Of a stretch of DNA of 64,000 nt, positions 22,242 through 29,256 are shown piece by piece (the first letter of the stretch is position 1; each line of letters starts with the position of its first letter). The notes beneath the pieces are model-generated. The model saw only the letters and a program-made list of their open reading frames with translations, searched no databases and was not told the DNA's origin. The stretch lies in assembly GCA_963847515.1 (NCBI GenBank), contig CAWKAA010000007.1:868001-932000 (forward strand), in the 5' to 3' direction. Both the position numbers and the translations under genes were made by a program. The DNA is from QHXW01 sp963847515. Its GTDB lineage: Bacteria; Acidobacteriota; Terriglobia; Bryobacterales; Bryobacteraceae.

Positions 22242-22680
22242 TAGCGCAACGATGTTTCGGTTTGTGCTCCAGGGAGAATTGACCGGGGACAGAGTACGGG
22301 AGTTCGAACACGCTTGGATTGCGGCCCGGTCAATTCTCGGGACAAAAGCGCTGGTGGTCGAAATTTCTGGAATCACGAATGCAGATGCAGCAGGCGTCGA
22401 GTTGCTGTCTCGCATGCGGGAAACAGGGGCCCGCCTGCACGCGGCGCTGCCGCCGGAATCCGCAGAGTTCATTCGTTCACTGGGTATCGCGGTGGCGGCG
22501 CCCGTCCGGTCTTCCCACACCTGGCCTCAGAGACTCATGCGCATCTTAAGACTCTCCGTAAGATCGACGCACCTTGCTTCGAGATCGCCGGCTGCTCAGG
22601 AACAACGGGTAAAAACTCGTGAAACAAGATTCTGCGATGAAGCTCTGCGACGATGGAGCCGACGCCATCGCCGGGGCTAA
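22222..22680 (+). CDS. STAS-domain protein lacking the phospho-acceptor serine
   Basis: 152 residues from the ATG at 22222 (MRMLQHDSATMFRF); a downstream ATG at 22252 is also possible. The STAS core runs FRFVLQGELTGDRVREFEHAW, ALVVEISGITNADAAGVELLSRM and GARLHAALPPESAEFI. The canonical Asp-Ser-Ser-Gly loop is Ala-Asp-Ala-Ala-Gly here, so no serine can be phosphorylated at that site. A basic tail of about 50 residues (RLMRILRLSVRS onward) extends beyond the usual domain and may be partly fortuitous. It overlaps the upstream hypothetical gene by 20 bases. Paralogues are at 12127 and 25659. Confidence 0.65.
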   Translation: MRMLQHDSATMFRFVLQGELTGDRVREFEHAWIAARSILGTKALVVEISGITNADAAGVELLSRMRETGARLHAALPPESAEFIRSLGIAVAAPVRSSHTWPQRLMRILRLSVRSTHLASRSPAAQEQRVKTRETRFCDEALRRWSRRHRRG

Positions 22681-23468
22681 ACGTCTCATTGGGCCAAACC
22701 AGCTGGGCTCTTTTGGAAGCTCCTGAGTTTGCTACGGACCTCGACCGAAATGAGATCGGCTCCGTCAGGATTTTTTTGGGATCGGGAGTCGCCAGAAATT
22801 TCACTACTTCCCGAACGCCAGAAATCGTCTCGCTCCACATCGTTCCGTACGCGATCAACACTTGCCGGGCGTATGGCCTCTAGCTTGCCACTCTCAGACA
22901 CACGCCGAAGAGCGCCGAACCTCTCGCCCGACTGTTTGCGATCAGCAATCCGGTTGCGTACGCTCGCCCGGCGACGCCTGGCCGACATGTCGGCGAGCCC
23001 CCGACACCAAAATCATATTTCGGATCAAAGAAAGATGTTAACCGCCAGTCACTGCCAGCTTATTGGCAGCTGCCAAAATGCTGGCACCATGAATCCCTCT
23101 GTAGTTTCGACGAATCGTCAGACAGAAAGAGTTCGTCGGATTGAGATCCACGAAGCCGACCACTCGCAACGCATTGGTCAACGGGAGCTTAGTACACAAG
23201 CCGGCCCTTTTTTTCGGCACTTGCTGATTTTTCAGCGCGTACGGACGGGCTAGCCGCATCGGCTCGTCGCGCTGTTGAACTTTGCTGTGAAACCTCTCTG
23301 CAGAGTCGCGCCGCGGACGGCCATGCGACTTCTGATCTGACGAGGTCGCAACGACCAGCCTACAGAAGGCAGGCGAAAGCTTGTCACTCGCCGATGGCAA
23401 GCCAGTTGCTCTCAAGCAAAGCGCCGTGATGACCTGATGCGTTCAGATGTCGGAGAGGGAAGGAAGTT
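22681..23468. other. 788-base stretch with no convincing gene
   Basis: Frames here have Ser/Arg-rich translations without recognisable domains, and overlapping frames on both strands are equally long, so I call none. The region contains the palindrome TTGGCAGCTGCCAA (23063-23076) within a cluster of TGCCA/TGGCA words, and near its end the ribosome-binding site of the Clp-like gene (AAGGAAG, about 23460). Confidence 0.5.
23054..23076. promoter_or_regulatory. Palindromic TTGGCA-TGCCAA element (shared element copy 2)
   Basis: TTGGCAGCTGCCAA at 23063-23076 is a perfect 14-base palindrome. Just before it is GCCAGCTTA, and just after it is another CTGGCACC, giving four TGCCA/TGGCA half-sites in about 35 bases. 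The pattern GCCA-(about 6)-TTGGCA-x-CTG resembles the element at 18421. It is about 390 bases upstream of the Clp-like gene. A transcription-factor site is likely; its owner is unknown. Confidence 0.4.
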
Positions 23469-24646
23469 ATGGGGCGCCTTCACAAGCAGCTTGATCCAAT
23501 GCAGACTGGTCCAGAGGCCGGGAAGCTGAATTCGAACCTTTGTAAGCGCATCGTTGGTCAGGACGACGCTATTCAGCAAATAGTTGATGTTTATCAGACG
23601 TACCTGGCGGGGATGTCAAGCCCGGGACGGCCGATAGGCAGTTTTCTTTTTTTGGGCCCAACCGGGTCCGGGAAGACCCGGCTCGTCGAAGCCACGGCCG
23701 AAAGCCTGGTCGGCGACACCCGCGCTGTGGTTAAGATCGACTGCGCCGAACTCCAGCACAGCCATGAAATCGCCAAATTGATTGGATCCCTCCCGGATAC
23801 CTGGGACACAGGGAAACGCATCCATTACTGAGTCAGGAAGTCCTCAACCAATACCAGACCGAGAGCATGAAGCTGAGCTTCGTGTTGTTCGACGAAGTTG
23901 AGAAGGCCAGCGACGCGCTCTGGAACCTCCTCCTCGGTATCCTCGACAAAGCGACTCTGACGCTGGGCGACAACCGCCGGGTCGACTTTTCGCGAGCAAT
24001 GATCTTTATGACTAGCAACCTGGGCGCCAACGAAATGACTTCGATCCTCCGGCCCAATCTCGGTTTCGCAGCTATCGACACGGAACGCCAGCGCTCGACG
24101 GGCATCGTCGACGAGAAGCTTGGAAACAAGGTTTCGCGGACGGCGATTGAAGCAGCCCGCCGCAAATTCACGCCGGAGTTCATGAATCGGATTGACAAGA
24201 CCGCGGTGTTCAAGCCTTTGGGCCCAAGCGAGCTGCGCAAGATTTTGGCAATCGAACTAGACTCAGTGCAGCAACGAATAGTCAGATCGGCAAACGGCGC
24301 GCCATTCGTTTTTTCGCTCACTGATCCGGCTCGGGACTTCCTGCTGAGAGAAGGGACCGACATGAAATACGGGGCCCGGCACCTGAAGCGTGCCATCGAG
24401 CGCGCTCTGGTGCACCCGCTGTCCAATTTGATAGCCACGGACCAACTACGCAGTGGAGACTTGATCCGCGTCGGTTTTGACAGTGCGGCAAATCATTTGA
24501 CATTCCTCAGAGAGGCCGAAGGCATACCGGCCTATGCTCTCCGAGAGCTGGTGAATCCGTCAGGTGCTCCACAGGCCGGCGTGTTCTCCACAGGAACCGT
24601 TTTCGAAGTACCACGAGGAATCATCGCTCGCTCATCCAGACGGTAG
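23469..24646 (+). CDS. Single-module Clp-type AAA+ ATPase (frameshifted near 23791)
   Basis: The gene encodes about 392 residues equivalent to the second ATPase module of ClpA/ClpB, without the N-domain or first AAA module. Walker A is GPTGSGKT (about residue 63), Walker B is LFDEVEKA, sensor 1 is MTSNLG, and the FTPEFMNRID region and Clp D2-small domain (MKYGARHLKRAIERAL) follow. The frame breaks after LIGS: the continuation PGYLGHRETHPLLSQEVLNQYQTESMK is read in another frame and joins perfectly if one base is added in the TCCCTCCC run at 23788-23794. The start is ATG 23469 after AAGGAAG. Such stand-alone modules probably act as unfoldases or remodelers. It lies about 80 bases before the ECF sigma gene and may be co-transcribed with it. 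Confidence 0.8.
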
Positions 24647-24726
24647 GCTGACGCATTATGGAATCGCACGTGCATATTATTCCACGGAAGAACACTCATC
24701 CACGTTTAGAGGCGAGGGAGATCGCA

Positions 24727-25360
24727 ATGGCCCCACCACTCGCAACCTTCGAAGACAGCACGCTCATCAAACTGGCACTGGCGGGCCAAACCGAATGTTT
24801 TACGATTTTAACGAATCGCCACTTGCCGGCGGTGAGAAGGCGCATCGGCTCAATAGTTCCGAATACAACTGATGCGGATGACCTCCTTCAAGACGTTTTA
24901 TTGAAAGTCTGGCGTCATCTGTCGACATTCCGGTCGGAATCCACGTTTCGCACGTGGATGACTCGTGTCGCCATCAATGAGGCATTGCAGTCCTATCGCC
25001 GGGGACAGAGCAGGCCAATCTGTCAGGCGCTCGGCGATTTCGACACCTTCGCTTCTTCCACCGAATCTCCGCTCCAGACGCTCACTCGCGCTGAAAACGA
25101 CACAGGTCGTTCGCAAAGCAGTGGTTGCACTCCCTGCAAAGTACAGGCAGGCCGTGATCCTTCGCCATCTCGAGCAGCTCAGTTTGAGCGAGACCGCTCA
25201 ATGCCTCCAATCGAGCATTCCGGCGGTGAAGACACGGCTCTTCCGGGCCCGACTCATGCTCGTAGCAGCACTCCGGCGGCCAAGGAATCCTGGAATCGAT
25301 AATTGCAGGGGCATAACAAAACCAGTCAGTATCCGCCATCGTTCCAAACCACCACGTTGA
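24727..25360 (+). CDS. ECF-type RNA polymerase sigma factor (frameshifted near 25095)
   Basis: I chose the ATG at 24727 because GAGGGAG lies about 7 bases upstream. Region 2 is intact: DADDLLQDVLLKVWRHLSTFRSESTFRTWMTRVAINEALQSYRR carries the -10 recognition and core-binding features. After LTRAE the frame breaks; region 4 (VVALPAKYRQAVILRHLEQLSLSETAQCLQSSIPAVKTRLFRARL) continues in the next frame. Removing one A from the AAAA run at 25094-25097 restores a continuous protein of about 200 residues. It may therefore be a sequencing slip or a disabled sigma factor. It is followed by STAS, region-4-like and anti-sigma-like genes, which suggests a linked regulatory circuit. Confidence 0.8.
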
Positions 25361-25408
25361 GAATCGCAAAATATTCAGGTCTTTTGCCGTTGGGTTCCCG
25401 GAGTCCGC

Positions 25409-25424
25409 TGGCACTGGACTAGCA
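25409..25424 (+). promoter_or_regulatory. Candidate sigma-54 promoter
   Basis: TGGCACTGGACTAGCA matches the -24/-12 pattern TGGCAC-N5-TTGCA with GG and GC in correct 12-base register; only the first part of the -12 box deviates. It is 235 bases upstream of the STAS gene at 25659. A second, nearly identical sequence lies at 25567. Two sigma-54 activators are encoded in the same island. Confidence 0.45.
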
Positions 25425-25460
25425 TTGGCCCGTTGGATGGCTCGTGGTGACGCCCTAAGT

Positions 25461-25479
25461 GCCAGCCGTTGGGCAATTG
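25461..25479. promoter_or_regulatory. Candidate upstream activator element (copy 3)
   Basis: GCCAGCCGTTGGGCAATTG resembles the 23054 element at 13 of 19 positions. It lies about 90-105 bases before the -24/-12 sequence at 25567, a spacing typical for activator sites of sigma-54 promoters. Assignment is inference. Confidence 0.3.
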
Positions 25480-25566
25480 CCCGGATGTCGGTAAGGGGCC
25501 AGGCAGGCTCCCGCGCTGCCACGGAAGTAAGCCAATACATGTCAATCAGTTACTGGATTTTGCAGT

Positions 25567-25582
25567 TGGCACTGGACCTGCA
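25567..25582 (+). promoter_or_regulatory. Candidate sigma-54 promoter upstream of STAS operon
   Basis: TGGCACTGGACCTGCA has a perfect -24 box, a 5-base spacer and CTGCA at -12, with the invariant GG and GC 12 bases apart. It shares 14 of 16 bases with the sequence at 25409. The STAS gene starts 77 bases downstream, so this is the more likely promoter of the four-gene overlapping operon. Confidence 0.5.
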
Positions 25583-25658
25583 CTTTGGCATTCGGGCGTG
25601 AAGAACTTACGTTTCGGGGCGACGTCGTGCGAGGAACTCAGACGACATCGGTAAATCA

Positions 25659-25946
25659 ATGATGAAGATTCAAATGAAAGAGCTCGACGACCAGTTGATG
25701 CTACAGGTCGAAGGGCGATTGGCCGGCGCCTTTGTGCCCGAGCTTGAAAACTGCTGGCAGGCTGCTCGTACGAGCCAGCCCAATCGGAAAATCTCGGTTG
25801 ACCTGAAAAGCGTCATCTGTATCGACCGGGCCGGCCGGTCCCTCTTGCAGTTGATGCACAGAAATGGGGTAGGCTTCCTCCGTGCTGGCCTAGCGATTCA
25901 GGACATTCTCGAGCAAATTATGGAGTCCCCGGAATGCAAACATTAG
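25659..25946 (+). CDS. Small STAS-domain protein, first gene of stress-module operon
   Basis: 95 residues. The STAS core is LMLQVEGRLAGAFVPELENCW, KISVDLKSVICIDRAGRSLLQLMHRNGVGFLRAGLAI. The Asp-Ser-Ser-Gly loop is replaced by Ile-Asp-Arg-Ala-Gly, as in the two other STAS proteins of the window. It resembles the 12127 protein throughout (EGRLAGAFVPELENCW versus SGRLAGAWVAETENTW). The ATG at 25659 is followed by a second ATG codon. Its stop overlaps the next gene by 13 bases, so the two are translationally coupled. Predicted role: cytosolic partner-switching or binding protein in the sigma/anti-sigma-like circuit encoded downstream. Confidence 0.75.
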   Translation: MMKIQMKELDDQLMLQVEGRLAGAFVPELENCWQAARTSQPNRKISVDLKSVICIDRAGRSLLQLMHRNGVGFLRAGLAIQDILEQIMESPECKH

Positions 25947-26461
25947 AGCCGTTCCGGATTTATTGGCTCGTCTTCCTCCTCACGGGTCATCGCGAGCTGA
26001 GCGTCGATGTGACGCTCGAGACCGTAGCTCTCCCGCACGACGCGAGCCCTTTCTTCTCGGCCTGGATGCTCGCTTGGTCGCGACGGGTGTTCATCGCGAA
26101 GGCATTGGCGGCGATTCGCGACGAACTCGCTGAGTCGGCCCGCCGAACGGCGTCTAAGCGCGCGGAGACGGCGGAGCTTCCGCCCCGGAGTTGGACTCTC
26201 GATCGGGACACGACAAAGGCCCAGCTCGAGAGCGCACTCCTTGCCATCGATATGTTTCCTAGATGCGCCCTTCTGCTGTCGGTTTTCGAAGGGGTATCGC
26301 TGGAGGATGTGGCGATCCTACTGAATAGCAGGCGGGATTTGGTCCAGAAGGCCCAGATGATCGGTTTGCGTGAGCTGACCCGCAACCTCGCCCGGCTACA
26401 GGGTTGGACATTAACCGTCACCAAGCCCTATGCAGTCACGAGTGAGATGCAGCATGCCTGA
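25934..26461 (+). CDS. Sigma region 4-like protein
   Basis: 175 residues. The C-terminal part reads LLAIDMFPRCALLLSVFEGVSLEDVAILLNSRRDLVQKAQMIGLRELTRNLARLQGW, which has the layout of sigma-70 region 4: a helix ending in a hydrophobic cluster, then SLEDVAILL and a recognition-like helix DLVQKAQMIGLREL. The N-terminal half (residues 1-80) has no clear region 2, so it is unlikely to be a complete sigma factor and may be an adaptor or divergent member. It overlaps the STAS gene by 13 bases and the transmembrane sensor gene by 8 bases, which places it in the middle of one operon. Confidence 0.6.
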   Translation: MQTLEPFRIYWLVFLLTGHRELSVDVTLETVALPHDASPFFSAWMLAWSRRVFIAKALAAIRDELAESARRTASKRAETAELPPRSWTLDRDTTKAQLESALLAIDMFPRCALLLSVFEGVSLEDVAILLNSRRDLVQKAQMIGLRELTRNLARLQGWTLTVTKPYAVTSEMQHA

Positions 26462-27425
26462 AAAGACGGGGCGGAATATCGATCAAGCATCCGCTACCCC
26501 CCAGACGGTAGCTTGGAAATTCGGAACATTGTGGTGCGATTTTATGCACGACTCGCCGATGTGGCCGATTCACGGCGCATACGAATGCCGCATCTGTGGC
26601 AGGCGCTACGCCGTGCCGTGGGCCGGAGATACACCTGTGCCGATGTCGGCTAAAACGATTGCCGCCGAGACGGCGCGAATTCGTCCAGCAGGCGTTCCAT
26701 CCCTCCGGTCCGCCTCACTGCTACTAATCATCGCGCTGGTATTCCTGTTGGCTTCACCCGTTCAAGCCGCGGACGAACCCGTCGTGGACTCCACTGGCGG
26801 AGCCGCCGTAGCATTTGCGCGTTACATCGTCGGCCTGGAGCAGGATAGCCCCTGGACTCTGGAAACGGTCGAGATCGATGCCTCGCTGCCAAAACTTGGG
26901 AAGCAGGGGCGGCTGCGCGCCATTCGTCGTCTGTTGCCGCTTGGCAGGCCGGAATATCAGGTCCTCGAAATCGCAGGGGACCAGACCGTCAGGCAGCAGG
27001 TGATCGTTCGTTACCTTTCGGCGCAGATGCAGGCCGCTGCCATTCCCGCCTCTTCGGTTGCGATTACTCTTGCGAATTACAAGTTCCGGTACAAGGACGC
27101 CGTGAAGACTGGCGGGACCATGGCCTATCGCTTTCTCATCACGCCGCGCAAGAAACGGGAGGGCCTCATTAAAGGCGAATTATGGCTTGACGGCGAAACG
27201 GGTTCTGTTGTGCGCCAATCCGGATACTTAGTCAAGAAACCGTCGATATTCGTGAAGCGCGTCGATGTTACTCGGGAAACCGACTTACGCGACGGAAGTG
27301 CGGAAATGCGCGTTACGCATTTGTCGGTGGACACGCGGTTGGTTGGACGTGCCGAAGTGATCATCCACGAACGCCCCTGCGCAACGCCGGACAGCGGTCC
27401 TGCGCTGAGCATTGCGGGGCGTTAA
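26454..27425 (+). CDS. Transmembrane protein: Cys/His head, one TM, periplasmic LolA/RseB-like domain
   Basis: 323 residues from the ATG at 26454, which overlaps the preceding stop in ATGCCTGA. Residues 20-56 hold Cys28, His32, His40, Cys45 and Cys48 in WCDFMHDSPMWPIHG and YECRICGRRY; the H-x4-C-x2-C arrangement resembles zinc-binding anti-sigma (ZAS) domains or a zinc ribbon. One membrane segment follows (about residues 88-105, LLLIIALVFLLASPVQA), then a periplasmic domain homologous to the LolA-like protein at 20551 (VEIDASLPKLGKQG, REGLIKGELWLDG, KKPSIFVK). RseB/MucB stress sensors use a LolA-like fold, so the layout suggests a one-protein sensor and anti-sigma-like transmitter. That is inference; an alternative start inside the hydrophobic region would make it a plain secreted protein. 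Confidence 0.65.
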   Translation: MPEKTGRNIDQASATPQTVAWKFGTLWCDFMHDSPMWPIHGAYECRICGRRYAVPWAGDTPVPMSAKTIAAETARIRPAGVPSLRSASLLLIIALVFLLASPVQAADEPVVDSTGGAAVAFARYIVGLEQDSPWTLETVEIDASLPKLGKQGRLRAIRRLLPLGRPEYQVLEIAGDQTVRQQVIVRYLSAQMQAAAIPASSVAITLANYKFRYKDAVKTGGTMAYRFLITPRKKREGLIKGELWLDGETGSVVRQSGYLVKKPSIFVKRVDVTRETDLRDGSAEMRVTHLSVDTRLVGRAEVIIHERPCATPDSGPALSIAGR

Positions 27426-27554
27426 ATGCGCATCTGGCTTCGCAGGCATCGTATCTTCGCCGCGCTGCTCTTGGCTGCTCTGGCGCTGGCAGGAACGGCA
27501 GGAGGCCTTATTCTTTACTGCCTCAATTCATGGCTGACTCTGCCTTCTTTGTGA
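27426..27554 (+). CDS. Single-TM micropeptide downstream of LolA-like sensor
   Basis: A 42-residue frame whose ATG directly follows the stop of the sensor gene (TAA ATG). It begins MRIWLRRHRIF, a strongly basic start, followed by about 20 hydrophobic residues (AALLLAALALAGTAGGLILY) and a short polar tail. The positive-inside pattern predicts an N-in, C-out single-span protein. The gapless position supports expression as the last gene of the operon. No homologue is recognised. Confidence 0.5.
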   Translation: MRIWLRRHRIFAALLLAALALAGTAGGLILYCLNSWLTLPSL

Positions 27555-27628
27555 GCTTCCTGACCACCGTCGCATCCCATGCCTGTGCGAGCCAACCTTG
27601 CAATGCTGCTGCCGGGATGCCGGCATTT

Positions 27629-27650
27629 GCCAAACTTCAGTCAGCAACTG
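27629..27650. promoter_or_regulatory. Candidate shared upstream activator element (copy 4)
   Basis: A 22-base sequence starting GCCAAACTTCA and ending GCAACTG, nearly the same as the 18421-18441 element. It begins about 90 bases upstream of a -24/-12 sequence at 27718, the geometry expected of an enhancer site for a sigma-54 activator. It is preceded by the palindrome-like ATGCCGGCAT. Confidence 0.4.
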
Positions 27651-27717
27651 CGTGCTGTCGAGTTATGGCCCGGCTCGTAAGTGGATATTTCTCTGCAGAC
27701 AGTTAGTCCGTTCGGTT

Positions 27718-27733
27718 TGGCTCGTACTTTGCC
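27718..27733 (+). promoter_or_regulatory. Candidate sigma-54 promoter of barrel/TPR genes
   Basis: TGGCTCGTACTTTGCC keeps TGGC at -24 and a full TTTGC at -12 with the 12-base GG-GC register. The barrel gene starts 74 bases downstream, and AGGGAG precedes that start. Confidence 0.5.
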
Positions 27734-27806
27734 CTTATAGGCTGAGGGCTTTCGGACGGGCCAAGAGCTCGACGGCGGCCCACTTCAGAGAATAGGGAGT
27801 TAACGA

Positions 27807-28403
27807 ATGTTCAGAACAAATAGTTTTGCAGCCATTCTTCTGGGAGGTGTACTTGCGCCGCTACCGGCGTTTTCGCAGGAAGGCGGCCGCTCCGATGCCG
27901 CCGTGCAGGTGTTCGGAAGCTTCGTGAAGACTACGACCGACAATGGGGTACAACAGGGCGAAACGAATAGCGGTGGCGTGCTGGCTAGCTATCGTTTCTT
28001 TTTCTCGGACAGCCAGGGCGTGGAAGTCAATTACGGTTATTCGCTCAACACGCAAACCTACGGATTGGTGACAGGCCCCCTGGGAGTTAAGTCGAACCAG
28101 CATGAGGTGACTGCAGCCTATGTCTACCGGCATGCACTGCGGCACTTCACACCGTTTGTAGAGGCTGGCGTTGGCGGCCTGGTGTTCGCTCCCACGGATT
28201 CGCGGGGAGCCTCTACACAGGATCGAGCTGCATTCGTGTATGGCGGAGGCGCCGACTTCAATATCACCAAACGGATCTTCGTTCGCGCCGAGTATCGGGG
28301 CCTGGTTTACAACAGCCCGACCTTCGACCTGACCCCAGCGTTGGGAACCGACCGCGTAACCCACCGGGCCGAGCCTTCCATCGGGTTCGGCTGCAGGTTC
28401 TGA
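27807..28403 (+). CDS. Outer-membrane beta-barrel protein
   Basis: 198 residues. Signal peptide at residues 1-23 (FAAILLGGVLAPLPAFSQ). The mature part shows alternating amphipathic strands with aromatic girdles: SGGVLASYRFFF, GVEVNYGYSLN, EVTAAYVYRHALRHFTPFVEAGVGGLVF, ADFNITKRIFVRAEYRGLVY, and a final strand RAEPSIGFGCRF ending in Phe as BAM substrates do. It is an eight-stranded OmpA/OmpW-like barrel in style. AGGGAG lies just upstream of the ATG. A sigma-54-like promoter precedes it and the TPR gene follows 82 bases downstream, so the two are likely co-expressed. Confidence 0.8.
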   Translation: MFRTNSFAAILLGGVLAPLPAFSQEGGRSDAAVQVFGSFVKTTTDNGVQQGETNSGGVLASYRFFFSDSQGVEVNYGYSLNTQTYGLVTGPLGVKSNQHEVTAAYVYRHALRHFTPFVEAGVGGLVFAPTDSRGASTQDRAAFVYGGGADFNITKRIFVRAEYRGLVYNSPTFDLTPALGTDRVTHRAEPSIGFGCRF

Positions 28404-28485
28404 ATCGATTCTGGAAGCCGAGCGATTGCTCGCCCAGAAGGCTAGCGATCGTCCGGCAATCCATGACGTCTGACCGACGAAACCC

Positions 28486-29133
28486 ATGAAATTGTATTTG
28501 CCCGTCCTAATACTTCTTGCAGTACTGGGCAGCGAAGCTCGCGGGCAGGAGTCCGAATTCGCAGCCGGCCGGGCGTACTATATCGAGGGCGAATTCAAAA
28601 AAGCGGTGACGCATTTTCAACTAGCGCTCAAAGTCAACCCGGATGATGCCGAGTCCTACTACTGGATGGGAATGTCGTATCACATGCTGGCGAACATCGC
28701 TTTCCCGTTCGCGGGCAAGTACAACTCAAAGGCACGCATCTGCCTCACAAAGGCGATGGAACTCTCACCCACGCGGTCGGACTACCGCAGGGAACTATTC
28801 GACTTTCTTGTGGATTCCGCCGGCTCCTCAAGGGACGCGTTACGGCAGGCTGCCGACCTCCTGCGGACAGCTCCTGAAGCCGATCCCGACTACCTCTACA
28901 TGCGCCAGCAATTCGAACTGGAGAGCAAGGCAAACGCCTCGGTGAACGCTCGACTTGGCAGACTATTCCTCGCCATACCCCGCGCGGCCTACCGTCTCGC
29001 GGAACTGCCCGCATCCGCGTTGTCGAGCCAGCGCGCCGCGGGCCCACAAAGATCTGCACACGGTGACGGCATGTCGTCAGCTGCCGGAATACCTGCCACA
29101 GGCGCCGGCGTCAGGTGGGGGTTTGCCTATTGA
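28486..29133 (+). CDS. Secreted TPR-repeat protein
   Basis: 215 residues with a signal peptide (MKLYLPVLILLAVLGSEARG). Two TPR units are clear: EFAAGRAYYIEGEFKKAVTHFQLALKVNPDDAESYYWMGMSYHML and KARICLTKAMELSPTRSDYRRELFDFL. The C-terminal 50 residues (SSQRAAGPQRSAHGDG) are low-complexity and probably unstructured. It is likely a periplasmic scaffold. It sits between the barrel gene and the second sigma-54 activator on the same strand. No enzymatic motif is visible. Confidence 0.75.
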   Translation: MKLYLPVLILLAVLGSEARGQESEFAAGRAYYIEGEFKKAVTHFQLALKVNPDDAESYYWMGMSYHMLANIAFPFAGKYNSKARICLTKAMELSPTRSDYRRELFDFLVDSAGSSRDALRQAADLLRTAPEADPDYLYMRQQFELESKANASVNARLGRLFLAIPRAAYRLAELPASALSSQRAAGPQRSAHGDGMSSAAGIPATGAGVRWGFAY

Positions 29134-29256
29134 GTTCCTTCTAATCAGATAGATAGAACATTCAGGTGACTGGCTTCAGGAGTGTTACCTGGAAACCAAT
29201 TGTCCTCTTCGTGCATCTCAGCAGGATAGCCGGGCATCAACTGCTGGAGAGGGGCA

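Noticed and set aside
22729..23253. 174-codon plus-strand frame
   Set aside because: Ser/Arg-rich, no start signals, overlaps an equally long minus-strand frame; judged noncoding.
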